The notes under the pieces: generated by a model
Told to the model about the DNA's origin: nothing
Databases searched by the model: none
The model's input: the letters and a program-made list of their open reading frames with translations, nothing else
NCBI RefSeq assembly: GCF_030362795.1
Contig: NZ_JAUCBM010000011.1
Span: forward strand, 1 to 64,000
Length of the DNA stretch: 64,000 nucleotides
Direction: 5' to 3'
Origin: Pseudochrobactrum kiredjianiae
GTDB taxonomy: Bacteria > Pseudomonadota > Alphaproteobacteria > Rhizobiales > Rhizobiaceae
Position numbers and translations under genes: made by a program
Part shown: positions 43,685 through 53,151 of the stretch, piece by piece
Numbering within the stretch: position 1 is the first letter of the stretch
Layout: each line of letters opens with the position of its first letter

Positions 43685-45376
43685 CTACTTACCGGATGAA
43701 AGAACGTGCATTGCGATTTCATCAAGGAATTTTGGCAAAGTATCAAAGGCATAAGGCGCATAAACACGTTCCAGCCGCTGATGATATTCGCGCCCCCAAG
43801 GACCGATATTGACGACCGGATAAGTCAGCGCATCAGCCGGCACCTGATCAATAAACTGCACTGCCGGTGTGTTCTCAGAAACGACCTGACTATCAGCAGC
43901 ATCCGGTTTGTAGCCGAAGAAGCTCATATCCGAGATACCGGCAAAAGTATCGCGATATTTGATGGTCGTAGAAAACCTCTGCTCAATCGTCTGGCGTGCA
44001 GCATCCAGCGCCGTACTGAAATCACGCTCCAGCGCAGTTTCATTGCCCATATGCACATGCGGATAAACGAGACTGCCAAAGCCGATAATCACTGTCGGGC
44101 CGGTAATGCGTGCTTCAACAACCATCCGGTCAACGAGTTCGCGGGTCAAAAGCAGCGGATTGTCATGGACTGACAGTTTCTGCTCCAGTTCCTCAATGCG
44201 CTTGAGAGCCGCATCACCACCGATACGGATCACCTCTGCACGCAACTCGGCAACTGTCATCACACGGCCTTCATGATCGCTTGCCGATTGCTCTGTTCCC
44301 AACAGCTTAGCGTAGGCCTGTGCATGACCGTTAAAATGACCGATTGCACGGTTCAGTGCATCACCGACGATAGTTTGGAAATGCTGGAATAAAGCTTCCG
44401 GCGAGCGGGAATGTGCCAGCCAGTTAAACGCAATCCAGGTGCGCTCAGGTGTTGTTACCTCATATCCACCACGGAAATCGCGTGCTTCCAGACAGATCGG
44501 CGGTGGTGAAACTTCATTGCCCTCAGTGTCACTCAAGTCCGCATTGGCTTCCACCGCACGCATAATTTCCGAGGCGATCAGATGCGCGCTGATCCCTTCA
44601 AACGGATAGCCCGCATGGGATGGCTTGCCGACAACAAAGGCAAACGGCAATTGTTTACCGATTGTCCCGCGATAAATTGCACGGCCTTCTGAACCGTTAC
44701 CCTGATCGCTTGTGGCATCAAGGTTGACGCCTGCGGCAATATCCAAATTCCAGCGCTGCATAAGAGCAGGTAAAGCGTCACGCAGGCTGCGCATACCGCG
44801 CGAGCCACGTTCCTCATCAGGTGTTACAAATAGCAGCAGATTGCCTTCGCGATCCTGTTTAGAGGAGAAATGTTCCAGCACCGCAATGCCCGCTGCAACA
44901 CCACTTTTCATATCCAGCATGCCGCGTCCCGGAATAAAATCACCGGTTTGGAAATCGCTCAGCGCCTTCGCTTCATTTGGCGCAAGCGGTCTGCTGGTCA
45001 GATCGGCCAGCAAGGCTTCCAGTAAGGCATCCGGCTCAAATGCCAGATGTTTGAGATCGCGGTAATTACCGGTTTCAACAACGTCATAATGACCGGCAAA
45101 AGCCAGTGCTTTACGGCCGTGGCCGCGCACCACTGCAACGACATTTTGCGTCATCGGAGAGCCGTGGCTGTCGATCACTGCAATATCATCAGGATTGGCC
45201 TGAAAATAAGGAATTTTACGCAGCAGCTCGACCAATTTCGGTGCGAATTCAGCCTCACCTGCAGTTCCGGTTTCGCTCGGCCATCGCACCATTTGGTAAG
45301 ACAGTTCTCGAACGCGCTCTGCAGGCTGCCATGCATTGAGTTCAGTTGTGTTGAATGCTGTCACGATTTTTCTCAA
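43685..45376 (-). CDS. M20-family peptidase, RocB-like
   Basis: 563-residue M20/M25/M40 metallopeptidase, matching the length of Bacillus RocB (arginine utilisation). Metal-binding landmarks are AFAGHYDVVETG (H, D), GRGMLDMKSGVAAG (D) and FVTPDEERGSRGM (EE), with the dimerisation domain between (GKPSHAGYPFEGISAH). No signal peptide, so cytoplasmic. Start is TTG with GGGG about ten bases upstream. It lies 112 bp downstream of a polar amino-acid importer and probably hydrolyses the imported N-acyl amino acid or peptide; RocB's reaction itself is not established. Confidence 0.85.
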   Translation of the reverse strand: MRKIVTAFNTTELNAWQPAERVRELSYQMVRWPSETGTAGEAEFAPKLVELLRKIPYFQANPDDIAVIDSHGSPMTQNVVAVVRGHGRKALAFAGHYDVVETGNYRDLKHLAFEPDALLEALLADLTSRPLAPNEAKALSDFQTGDFIPGRGMLDMKSGVAAGIAVLEHFSSKQDREGNLLLFVTPDEERGSRGMRSLRDALPALMQRWNLDIAAGVNLDATSDQGNGSEGRAIYRGTIGKQLPFAFVVGKPSHAGYPFEGISAHLIASEIMRAVEANADLSDTEGNEVSPPPICLEARDFRGGYEVTTPERTWIAFNWLAHSRSPEALFQHFQTIVGDALNRAIGHFNGHAQAYAKLLGTEQSASDHEGRVMTVAELRAEVIRIGGDAALKRIEELEQKLSVHDNPLLLTRELVDRMVVEARITGPTVIIGFGSLVYPHVHMGNETALERDFSTALDAARQTIEQRFSTTIKYRDTFAGISDMSFFGYKPDAADSQVVSENTPAVQFIDQVPADALTYPVVNIGPWGREYHQRLERVYAPYAFDTLPKFLDEIAMHVLSSGK

Positions 45377-45488
45377 CTTATAATTTCCCCGTTCCCGTTC
45401 TTCATCAAAAACAGGTTGGTCAGGAGATGCGTTAAGGGGGCAGTCACAACAGCTTCAATCGAAACTATTGTGACCGGTCTGATTTCAC

Positions 45489-46253
45489 TTACTGATTAAG
45501 ATGTTTTCTCAGGAATGTTCTGGTGCGCTCATTCTGCGGATTGGTGAAAATATCCTCAGGTTTGCCCTGTTCGACAACAACACCTTTATCCATAAACAGA
45601 ACCTTGTCGGCGACTTCACTGGCAAAACGCATTTCATGGGTCACAATCAGCATTGTCATATGCTCTTGTGCCAGTTGTTTCATCACCAAGTTCACTTCCT
45701 CCACCAATTCGGGATCTAGTGCGGAAGTGGCCTCGTCAAACAGCATCACTTTAGGCTGCATCGCCAAGGCACGGGCAATAGCCACGCGCTGTTTCTGCCC
45801 GCCGGACAGGCGCGACGGATACATTTCTGCTTTGTCCGCCAGTCCGACTTTCTCAAGCAATGAGACTGCCAGTTCCTGTGCCTCACGCTTGGATTTGCCC
45901 TTCAGCTTAATCGGTCCGAGCGTGATATTATCCATCACGTTAAGATGCGGAAACAGATTGAAATGCTGAAACACCATACCCATTTGCTGGCGTACAAAAT
46001 TGATATGGTTTTCAAAAGCGCGGCCACTCAGCGGTTGATTGACCTGTACACCGTCCAGCAGAATTTCACCGGAATTTACGGTTTCAAGATGATTGATGGA
46101 ACGCAGTAGCGTGCTTTTCCCGGAACCGCTGGGACCGATAATCGCGATGATCTGGCCACGCTCAACCGAGAGATCAATACCTTTGAGAACTTCCAGTGCG
46201 CCATAGGCCTTATGGACATTGCGCACTTCAACCATTGGTTTGCTATCGCTCAT
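45489..46253 (-). CDS. Polar amino acid ABC importer 1, ATPase
   Basis: 254-residue GlnQ/HisP-type ATPase: [18 protein letters not shown] (Walker A), [18 protein letters not shown] (Q-loop), [15 protein letters not shown] (signature), [14 protein letters not shown] (Walker B, A instead of P) and VTHEMRFA (switch). Start at MSDSKP (46253) overlaps the permease stop as ATGA; a longer frame has no ribosome site of its own. Energises the two permeases encoded upstream. Confidence 0.93.
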   Translation of the reverse strand: MSDSKPMVEVRNVHKAYGALEVLKGIDLSVERGQIIAIIGPSGSGKSTLLRSINHLETVNSGEILLDGVQVNQPLSGRAFENHINFVRQQMGMVFQHFNLFPHLNVMDNITLGPIKLKGKSKREAQELAVSLLEKVGLADKAEMYPSRLSGGQKQRVAIARALAMQPKVMLFDEATSALDPELVEEVNLVMKQLAQEHMTMLIVTHEMRFASEVADKVLFMDKGVVVEQGKPEDIFTNPQNERTRTFLRKHLNQ

Positions 46254-46906
46254 CGATAGGCCTCCACTTTCTTTTCCATCCAATGCAGGCCGGCTTCGAG
46301 GATGAGATTAAGGATGTAGAACATCACAGCTGCGGTGATGTAGAATTCAAACGGGCTGTAGGTTTCGCTGATCGCCTGCTGGGATGCATGCACGAGTTCC
46401 GTAATACCCAGAACAGAAACAATCGCCGTATCTTTGAGCAGTGCAATCAGATTATTACCCGCTTGCGGAAGAGCATTACGCACGGCTTGCGGCACGATCA
46501 CATAGCGCAATGTCTGCACATTGCTGAAGCCGATGGAGCGCGCACCTTCTGTCTGACCAACATCGACAGTCAGAATAGAGGTACGGAAAATATCGGCATT
46601 ATAAACAGCAAAGTGCAGTCCGAGACCAATAATACCTGTCCATAATGCGGGGATATTGATGCCGACTTGCGACAGCCCGTAATAGAGCAAAAACAACTGT
46701 AACAGCAGAGGCGTGCCCATGAACAGCCACATGAAGAAACGCAGCGGATAGCGAACCACCGCAGGCGCATAAAGCACCAGCAGAGCAAAAAGAATGCCGC
46801 CGATAAAGCTGACAATCCCTGCCGATACAGCAATGATCAGTGTCCAGTAAAATCCGGTCAGCAACAATTCCGTATAGGGCGGGACGATGGAGAAATCGAG
46901 TTCCAT
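46250..46906 (-). CDS. Polar amino acid ABC importer 1, permease 2
   Basis: 218-residue HisM/GlnP-type permease. The motif [20 protein letters not shown] and the EAA loop [20 protein letters not shown] (followed by [20 protein letters not shown]) identify the family. AAAGGG precedes the ATG. Forms the channel with the permease encoded 11 bp upstream. Confidence 0.93.
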   Translation of the reverse strand: MELDFSIVPPYTELLLTGFYWTLIIAVSAGIVSFIGGILFALLVLYAPAVVRYPLRFFMWLFMGTPLLLQLFLLYYGLSQVGINIPALWTGIIGLGLHFAVYNADIFRTSILTVDVGQTEGARSIGFSNVQTLRYVIVPQAVRNALPQAGNNLIALLKDTAIVSVLGITELVHASQQAISETYSPFEFYITAAVMFYILNLILEAGLHWMEKKVEAYR

Positions 46907-46917
46907 GAAATCACCCT

Positions 46918-47565
46918 TTATTTAAGCGCAAAGCGGGCTTCAGCGTAATCGACAAAGCGCGAGATGACATAAATCAGCACCATGTAGATTGCGGCAGCAA
47001 CACCGAAAATTTCAAACGGACGATAGGTCGAGCCAATAAAGCGCTGTGCAGTATAGGTCAGCTCAACCACGGAAATAGCAGAAACAAGGGCAGAACCTTT
47101 GACCAGCATAATCGTGTTCACACCGATAGAACGGATCATCAACCGTCCGGCCTGTGGCAGCACAATATAGAACATCGCCTGTCCGCGGCTGAAACCGATG
47201 GACCGTGCAGCCTCGGCCTGCCCGCCATCAACAGTCAGAATTGCACCGCGCATGGCTTCAGCCATATAGGCGGCAATATTAAGCCCGAGGCCGATCGCAC
47301 CGGCAACAAACGGGTCGAAATTCAACCCGATCTGTGGTCCGCCAAAATACAAGACGAATAATTGCAGCAGGCATGGTGTGCCGCGAAACACACTGACATA
47401 GGCAATGCCGAGATAACGCACCGGCCAGAAACGGGACAGTTTGGCAGCGGTTACAATCGCACCGACTGTAATGCCAATGACAAAAGCCCATGCTGAAATA
47501 TGAATAGTGACAATAGCGGCATTCACGAAAAACGGGAACACTTCCGCCATTAACGAGAAATCCAT
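46918..47565 (-). CDS. Polar amino acid ABC importer 1, permease 1
   Basis: 215-residue HisQ/GlnP-type permease: SVFRGTPCLLQLFVLYFG, then the EAA loop EAARSIGFSRGQAMFYIVLP and RSIGVNTIMLVKGSALVSAI. Five membrane helices are expected. Heterodimer partner of the following permease. Confidence 0.93.
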   Translation of the reverse strand: MDFSLMAEVFPFFVNAAIVTIHISAWAFVIGITVGAIVTAAKLSRFWPVRYLGIAYVSVFRGTPCLLQLFVLYFGGPQIGLNFDPFVAGAIGLGLNIAAYMAEAMRGAILTVDGGQAEAARSIGFSRGQAMFYIVLPQAGRLMIRSIGVNTIMLVKGSALVSAISVVELTYTAQRFIGSTYRPFEIFGVAAAIYMVLIYVISRFVDYAEARFALK

Positions 47566-47681
47566 CGATCCCCCAATCTCTTTAATCGCGCATCATAAAA
47601 ATGGTACGGCACAACGACACTTATGAAAATCTGTTTCAAAACCGGCCATACACATATGAAAAGTCAATATTTTCAAAACAA

Positions 47682-47711
47682 AAGCCGGAGTTCAAAACTG
47701 GTCTCCGGCTT
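47682..47711 (-). terminator. Terminator-like hairpin after the importer 1 binding-protein gene
   Basis: AAGCCGGAG (47682-47690) and CTCCGGCTT (47703-47711) form a 9-bp stem with a 12-nt loop, 12 bp past the stop codon. In the minus direction TTGTTTTGAAAATATT follows. It separates the binding protein from its permeases, so partial termination would give excess binding protein. Confidence 0.75.
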
Positions 47712-47722
47712 GAATTGTGCGA

Positions 47723-48499
47723 TTAACGAATGTCGCGACCAACCCATTTCGTCGAGATTTTCTCGTAGGTGCCATCGGCTTTCATATCATCAAGTGCTTT
47801 ATTAAGTGCAGCCTTGAGTTCAGGATTGTTTTTGCGGATCGCAATACCAACATTGTCCGAACCCTGAAGTTCCGGCGTATCGAGCTGGCGAACCTTTTCA
47901 TTGCCATTTTTGATCGCGATCAGCACAGGAATATCATCGGTCGCAATACCATCGACACGACCTGCGCGCAGTTCAAGCAGCAATTCAGGAATGCCTTTAT
48001 AGGTACGAATGGTCCAGCCGCCTTTTTCGCGTGCCCATTTATCGCTGGTTTCACCAAGAATGATACCGAGCGTTTTTGTCTGCAATTCTTCCAGTGTCTT
48101 GATTGGCGAAGATTCAGCCACAAACACGCCGCGTCCGCCACGATAATAAGGGCCGGCAAAATCAACGGCTTTTTCGCGCTCCGGCGTAATGCTCATGCTG
48201 CCGATCACAGTGTCAAATTTGCCTGCGCGAAGACCTGCAATAATACCGTCAAAAGCAGTGGTAATGATAACCGGCTTTACGCCAAGACGTTTGGCAAGTT
48301 CATTGCTGATATCGACGTCGAAGCCGACAACTTCATTTTTCTCATCAACAAAGCTGAACGGCGCGAATACACCACTCATAGCGACACGTAGTTCACCGCT
48401 TTTCTTGATAGCATCCAGATCATCAGCCTGTGCGGCTGGTGTCAAAGCCAGAAATGCACCGATACCGGCAGCGATAACAGAAGATAAAAACGTTTTCAT
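47723..48499 (-). CDS. Polar amino acid ABC importer 1, periplasmic binding protein
   Basis: 258-residue family 3 solute-binding protein with a signal peptide of about 25 residues (LTPAAQA, then DDLDA). The signature FSFVDEKNEVVGFDVDISNE is the SBP_bac_3 motif, followed by KFDTVIGSMSITPEREKAVD. Substrate is probably a polar amino acid such as glutamate, arginine or an opine; not decidable by eye. Divergent from the Lrp regulator. Confidence 0.92.
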   Translation of the reverse strand: MKTFLSSVIAAGIGAFLALTPAAQADDLDAIKKSGELRVAMSGVFAPFSFVDEKNEVVGFDVDISNELAKRLGVKPVIITTAFDGIIAGLRAGKFDTVIGSMSITPEREKAVDFAGPYYRGGRGVFVAESSPIKTLEELQTKTLGIILGETSDKWAREKGGWTIRTYKGIPELLLELRAGRVDGIATDDIPVLIAIKNGNEKVRQLDTPELQGSDNVGIAIRKNNPELKAALNKALDDMKADGTYEKISTKWVGRDIR

Positions 48500-48753
48500 A
48501 AATTCCCCATTTTTAATAAATCGGCAAAGTTGCGATAAACAGGCTTGCCTTAACCTGATAAATTTTGCTGACAGCCCGATATCATATCCGAATATTCCCT
48601 TGACCGTTTATAAGTCAGAAGCTTATCCGGTTTTCTTGTTAACACCACGCTATCGAACCATACGATCAGCGAAAACGTCAATTATGTATAGAATAACGCA
48701 TTATTTTGCGGTTATAGTCAGCAAATTGTTTAAATAGTCAATTAGCAGGTATT

Positions 48754-49170
48754 ATGGACGATCTGGATCAACGCCTTATCTCTGAATTGCGTATCAATGC
48801 CCGTGCGTCCATTCCGACCCTCGCCAGTATTCTCGGTGTCGCGCGCGGAACAGTGCAAAGCCGGATGGAGCGATTGATCGCCTCCGGTATGATTGCCGGT
48901 TTCACCGTTCGCCTTAAAGATCATGGCCCCACCGATATGATCAAAGGGATTATGATGGTCGAGCTGACTGGACGAAACATTAAAAATGCAATTGCGAGCT
49001 TGCGTAAAAACCCTGGTTTTGCTGCACTGAATATCACCAACGGCAGCTGGGACCTCATCGCTGAAATCGAAGTTCCCAACATGAACGAGTTTCATCGTCT
49101 GGTGACCACGGTGCGTGCAATGGAAGGGATAGCCAAAACCGAAACCCATTTGTTTTTGGGACCCGCATAA
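48754..49170 (+). CDS. Lrp/AsnC-family transcriptional regulator
   Basis: 138-residue regulator. The N-terminal helix-turn-helix reads LDQRLISELRINARASIPTL with ARGTVQSRMERLIASGMIAG, and the C-terminal RAM ligand domain ends GIAKTETHLFLG. Divergent from the amino-acid importer, which it likely controls in response to an amino acid. The 254-bp divergent gap includes an imperfect inverted repeat around 48691-48712 (TAACGC and GCGGTTA). Confidence 0.92.
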   Translation: MDDLDQRLISELRINARASIPTLASILGVARGTVQSRMERLIASGMIAGFTVRLKDHGPTDMIKGIMMVELTGRNIKNAIASLRKNPGFAALNITNGSWDLIAEIEVPNMNEFHRLVTTVRAMEGIAKTETHLFLGPA

Positions 49171-49205
49171 ATCCGTTGATACGAGTAACCGCCCAGTCAA
49201 TAAAT

Positions 49206-49814
49206 TCATTGACGACCTCGCATACGGATCATCCATTGGCACAGGGGATCATTACTGTGCTGGTTCAGGATGCTTTCAAACACGGTGTCATTTTCATCCT
49301 GCCCGAGTTTGAAACGACCGGAAACAGAGCGGATTTGTGCGCGGAAGCCCATGACACCGCTGCGTAATTTTTCATAACGCGCACCGAGAGCCGACAGGTT
49401 CCACGGTTCTTGCTGATTGCGCTCCATATGCGCAACAACACGCTCTAGAGCCTCATCAGTCAGAGCATCATCAAAATACACGTCCGCAACAATCCGCACT
49501 GTCGCAAAATTCCATGTCGGCGCCCAATCGCTTTTACCGGCATAGGCTGGTGACACATAATCATTCGGCCCGTGAAAGTTGAAAACCGCGCGCGGTTGCT
49601 CTTTCAACACCGCATAATGCGGGTTCCTTAATGGGAAATGCCCGAGCAAGCTAACCGGCAGGCCGTCAGCATCTATATCCAGCAACATCGGCATTTCACT
49701 GACAGAGATATCAGCGCTGTCTGTAACACCAGCACTGATAATGGACGCCATTGGGTAATCCGTAATCAGATCGCGGATATCGGCATAAGTCCATTTTGAA
49801 AAAAGATCGGCCAT
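49206..49814 (-). CDS. FMN-binding PaiB-like protein
   Basis: 202-residue protein of the PaiB/FMN-binding split-barrel family. Motifs are LLGHFPLRNPHY, FHGPNDYVSPAYAG, WAPTWNFATVRI and the tail SVSGRFKLGQDEND, all typical. Bacillus PaiB was described as a negative regulator of sporulation and protease genes; most proteobacterial members are of unknown role and may be flavin-binding enzymes. Gene stands 19 bp after the esterase gene, likely cotranscribed. Confidence 0.85.
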   Translation of the reverse strand: MADLFSKWTYADIRDLITDYPMASIISAGVTDSADISVSEMPMLLDIDADGLPVSLLGHFPLRNPHYAVLKEQPRAVFNFHGPNDYVSPAYAGKSDWAPTWNFATVRIVADVYFDDALTDEALERVVAHMERNQQEPWNLSALGARYEKLRSGVMGFRAQIRSVSGRFKLGQDENDTVFESILNQHSNDPLCQWMIRMRGRQ

Positions 49815-49833
49815 AAGTCGGTTACTCTGTTTT

Positions 49834-50796
49834 TTATACTTTATTGAAGAGGTGTTTCAACCAGCCTGAGGCATCACTCAGCGCCTGATCTGCAAGGCAG
49901 GAAATGGACACGGCTTCCAGAAAACTATGGGTCGCGCCGGTATAGACCACACTGGTGGTATCAACACCCGCAGCCTTCAATTTATCGGCCAGTGCGTAGT
50001 TTTCATCTGCCAGCACATCACAAGGCGCAATACATAAAAATGCAGGCGGCAGACCGGCCAGATCAGCATGGATTGGTCGCGCAAGCGGTGCTGTTTCTAT
50101 CGGCTGGCTGCCGAGATAGTCCTGCCAGAAACCGACCATTTCCTGAGATGTGAGCATATAATTCACCCCGTCAAACCGGTCATAAGAAGACCGATGTTCG
50201 GTATCATAAGCACCATAGCTCAGGATCATCGCATCTAAAGGCGTGCCGCGATCACGCATAGCTATGCTTGTAGCTAAAGACATATTTGCACCGACGGAAT
50301 CCCCGCCGATGGCAAGGCGATCAACATTCAGGCCATATTGCTCGCCATGGGTTTTAAGCCAGTCGATAGTGGCAGAAATCTCGTTCAGCGCTGTCGGATA
50401 ACGGTTTTCCGGTGACAGGCTGTAATCGATACCAACGACGTCCAGACCACTGCGTGCTGCATATTCGCGCATCAGACGGTCATGGGTATCCATGCTGAAA
50501 ATAACCCAGCCGCCACCATGAATATAAAGCAGCGTCCCCTTTGCCCGCTCTGCACAATTTTTATGAATACGGATTCGCACACCGATTGTGTCCAGTCTCA
50601 GATCCTGCGTGCTGTGCATCACAGGGCCACCCTGAACCCAAGGTTCGCGCACTTTTTCGGCAGTAAGACGGCGCTGCGCAATACTGGCAGGATCGTCACC
50701 GGCAAAACGCATGTAGTCCTGCGAGGTAATGCGAATGAACTCCCGAATATCCGGATCAATATCCGTGCCGTCACCCGATTGATTATTGGCCAGCAT
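49834..50796 (-). CDS. Alpha/beta hydrolase, hormone-sensitive-lipase family
   Basis: 320-residue esterase. HGGGW provides the oxyanion hole; the nucleophile elbow is GDSVGAN (usually GDSAGGN); the acid lies in CDVLADEN and the histidine in GATHSFLE near the C-terminus. No signal peptide. Substrates of this family are short-chain esters and N-acyl compounds. Divergent from the AraC regulator; TCCCAT and ATGGGA (50804-50809, 50826-50831) flank its ribosome site and may be an operator. Confidence 0.88.
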   Translation of the reverse strand: MLANNQSGDGTDIDPDIREFIRITSQDYMRFAGDDPASIAQRRLTAEKVREPWVQGGPVMHSTQDLRLDTIGVRIRIHKNCAERAKGTLLYIHGGGWVIFSMDTHDRLMREYAARSGLDVVGIDYSLSPENRYPTALNEISATIDWLKTHGEQYGLNVDRLAIGGDSVGANMSLATSIAMRDRGTPLDAMILSYGAYDTEHRSSYDRFDGVNYMLTSQEMVGFWQDYLGSQPIETAPLARPIHADLAGLPPAFLCIAPCDVLADENYALADKLKAAGVDTTSVVYTGATHSFLEAVSISCLADQALSDASGWLKHLFNKV

Positions 50797-50961
50797 ACCA
50801 ATTTCCCATTCATTATAAAATCATTATGGGATAATCATCGGCAATCGATTGTTTTGCTTCTATCGAAAAAGGGCCAAAAAATATGTATCTCGGGCAAAGC
50901 GCTCGTTTTTAGGCCGGATTTGTGCTTATTTGGCACTCTGTCTGGCGGATATGTGTCACAA

Positions 50962-51726
50962 ATGAAGCATTCGAGCGATTTAAAAAATAATGGTTGTCCG
51001 GTCATCGGCCTGTCTGATGAATATAGCGCCGGTTTTACCGATGCATGGCACAGCCATGAGCGCGCGCAACTGCTTTATGCCATTACCGGTGTGATGTCTG
51101 TTTCCACCACTGCCGCGCAATATACGGTGCCGCCGCAACGGGCATTACTGATACCGGCGGGAATGGGACATGAGGTCTCGTGCCGTGACAGTGTTGCTCT
51201 GCGCACACTTTACTTTGAGAACAGCGCGGAATTGCCGGACGGTTGTATCCTGATGGAAATATCAGAGTTTCTACGTGCGTTAATTGTCGAAGTCGTATCC
51301 TTTGACCGCAGCAAACCTGCGGGTGAGCGCGATATGAAGATTGCGGAACTACTGATCTCAGAGCTTAAAGCCATGCCTGCCGCGCCCTACAGTGTTTCAA
51401 TGCCGTCTGATCCGCGTTTATTGCGGGTCTGTAAGGCTATTAGCGAAGAACCGTCCGATCCGCGCGATCTGGATGCATGGGCGTCTTATGCGGCAATGGG
51501 ACGGCGAACTTTCACACGCATGTTTCGTGAGCAAACCGGCATGAGCCTGACCACATGGAAGCAGCAAATCCGGCTGATGGAAGCACTGTCCTTGCTGGAT
51601 AGCGGACATAGTGTAACTGATATTGCCTTTCGGCTCGGCTATGAAAGCGTCAGTGCGTTTATCGCAATGTTTCGCAAGTTTTTCGGCACATCCCCGACCC
51701 GTTATAGCCGGAAAGATAAACAATGA
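50962..51726 (+). CDS. AraC-family transcriptional regulator with cupin sensor
   Basis: 254-residue regulator. The N-terminal cupin-like domain contains AWHSHERAQLLYAITGVMSV and VPPQRALLIPAGMGHEV; the C-terminal AraC domain has YAAMGRRTFTRMFREQTGMS and SVTDIAFRLGYESVSAFIAM. The long open frame reaches far upstream over the divergent esterase gene, so the start is set at ATG 50962 (GTG at 50953 is an alternative with GGCGG nearby). Probable regulator of the divergent esterase-PaiB pair. Confidence 0.87.
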   Translation: MKHSSDLKNNGCPVIGLSDEYSAGFTDAWHSHERAQLLYAITGVMSVSTTAAQYTVPPQRALLIPAGMGHEVSCRDSVALRTLYFENSAELPDGCILMEISEFLRALIVEVVSFDRSKPAGERDMKIAELLISELKAMPAAPYSVSMPSDPRLLRVCKAISEEPSDPRDLDAWASYAAMGRRTFTRMFREQTGMSLTTWKQQIRLMEALSLLDSGHSVTDIAFRLGYESVSAFIAMFRKFFGTSPTRYSRKDKQ

Positions 51727-51777
51727 TGTGTAGCAATTCTGCTTTACACTCAATGCTAAGAGCATGAAATTACAGAT

Positions 51778-51804
51778 AAAAGGTGGCGAACCACCTTCTA
51801 TCTT
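51778..51804 (-). terminator. Rho-independent terminator of the M20 amidohydrolase gene
   Basis: AAGGTGG (51780-51786) and CCACCTT (51791-51797) form the core stem around CGAA, which is a stable TTCG tetraloop in the minus transcript; AGAT/ATCT extend it. The minus-strand continuation is TTTTATCTGTAATTTC. Also usable for the converging AraC gene. Confidence 0.8.
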
Positions 51805-51825
51805 TCACGTATTATCGCGGTCGTT

Positions 51826-53019
51826 TTAGCTATTGCCACCGGCAGCCAGATAGCGTTCGGCCAGACGCGCCCACAACGCTGCGCCAACAGGCAGGTTCGC
51901 ATCATTGAAGTTGTATTTCGGATTGTGCAACACGGCTGAATCCACGCCATTACCAAGGCGCAGGAAGCTGCCTGGCTTATGCTGCAGGAAATAAGCGAAG
52001 TCTTCACTGCCCGGAATAAGCGGACAGGTTGAAACCTTGTCATCACCGATCAGCTCGCGCACAACTTCTGTCGCGAAAGTGGTTTCCGCATCAGAATTGA
52101 CTACGACCGGATAGCCCAGCTCATATTTGATCTCAGCAGTCGCACCATAGGCCGCCACGTGCTGCTCCGTGAGTTCGCAAACACGCTTTTGCAACAGATC
52201 GCGCACGACAGGCGAGAAAGAGCGGATGCTCACGGCCAGATCAACATCATCCGGAATAACATTGGATGCTTCGCCGCCATGGATAGCACCGACAGTGATA
52301 ACCGCGGTTTCTGTCGGATCAATATTACGGGCAACAACAGTCTGCAAAGCCATCACCAGACTGCAGGCAACCATCACCGGATCAACGGTCAAATGCGGAC
52401 GGGAGGCATGACCGCCTTTACCAATAACTTTAATATAGGCTGTGTCAGCCGCTGCCATGATCGGGCCTGAGCGGGTGAGAACTGTGCCTTCCGGTGCACC
52501 CGGATGATTGTGCAAGCCAAAAATCGCATCGCACGGGAAACGCTCGAACAGACCATCGGCGATCATCGCCTGCGCCCCGCTGATTTCACCGGCTTCTTCA
52601 GCTGGCTGGAAGACCAGTGTTACAGTGCCGTTGAAGTTTTTGGTACGCGCCAGATATTCCGCAGCACCCAGCAGCATGGTTGTGTGACCATCATGGCCGC
52701 AGGCATGCATTTTACCGGCCACCGTGCTTGCATAAGGCAGGCCGGTTTTTTCTAAGATCGGCAGGGCATCCATATCCGCACGGATCGCAACGCTGCGCCC
52801 GCCGGTGCCAACGGTCAGGCAAGCGACAACGCCATGACCACCAACATTGCGCGTGACGTCATAGCCCCAACTTTCCAGTTTATCTGCAACAAAAGCAGCG
52901 GTTTTTTCTTCTTCAAAAGAAAGCTCCGGATTAGCATGGAGATGATGGCGAATTTCTTCCAGCGCTTCACGGCGTGGTTCAAGATCGGCGAGACGGGCGA
53001 AATTATCGGACTGTGTCAT
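51826..53019 (-). CDS. M20-family amidohydrolase (aminoacylase/hippurate hydrolase type)
   Basis: 397-residue M20D enzyme. Landmarks are RHHLHANPELSFEE, AIRADMDALPI, MHACGHDGHTTMLLG, VFQPAEEAGEISGAQ and SEDFAYFLQHKPG. These bind two metal ions and hydrolyse N-acyl amino acids or related amides in the cytoplasm. It follows the second polar amino-acid importer on the same strand, beyond a terminator, so it may be partly independent. The natural acyl amino acid is unknown. Confidence 0.9.
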   Translation of the reverse strand: MTQSDNFARLADLEPRREALEEIRHHLHANPELSFEEEKTAAFVADKLESWGYDVTRNVGGHGVVACLTVGTGGRSVAIRADMDALPILEKTGLPYASTVAGKMHACGHDGHTTMLLGAAEYLARTKNFNGTVTLVFQPAEEAGEISGAQAMIADGLFERFPCDAIFGLHNHPGAPEGTVLTRSGPIMAAADTAYIKVIGKGGHASRPHLTVDPVMVACSLVMALQTVVARNIDPTETAVITVGAIHGGEASNVIPDDVDLAVSIRSFSPVVRDLLQKRVCELTEQHVAAYGATAEIKYELGYPVVVNSDAETTFATEVVRELIGDDKVSTCPLIPGSEDFAYFLQHKPGSFLRLGNGVDSAVLHNPKYNFNDANLPVGAALWARLAERYLAAGGNS

Positions 53020-53116
53020 GGTCTGCTCCCGTTATAAGAACGGGATCTCCTGTAATGGTTATCGGCAGGCATGCTGCATTGCGGTCAGAGACTCAAACTA
53101 CTGCACTATATGCAAA

Positions 53117-53142
53117 ACACGCCGGTTTTGTCTCCGGCGTGT
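53117..53142 (-). terminator. Rho-independent terminator of importer 2 operon
   Basis: ACACGCCGG (53117-53125) and CCGGCGTGT (53134-53142) form a perfect 9-bp stem with an 8-nt loop, 9 bp past the ATPase stop. TTTTGCATAT follows on the minus strand. It separates the importer from the downstream amidohydrolase. Confidence 0.8.
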
Positions 53143-53151
53143 TGTAAATTA

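Noticed and set aside
45443-45474. GTCACAA/TTGTGAC inverted repeat between the RocB-like gene and importer 1 ATPase as an operator or terminator
   Set aside because: Seven-bp arms with an 18-bp gap, in a same-strand gap; could be chance, no supporting second copy.
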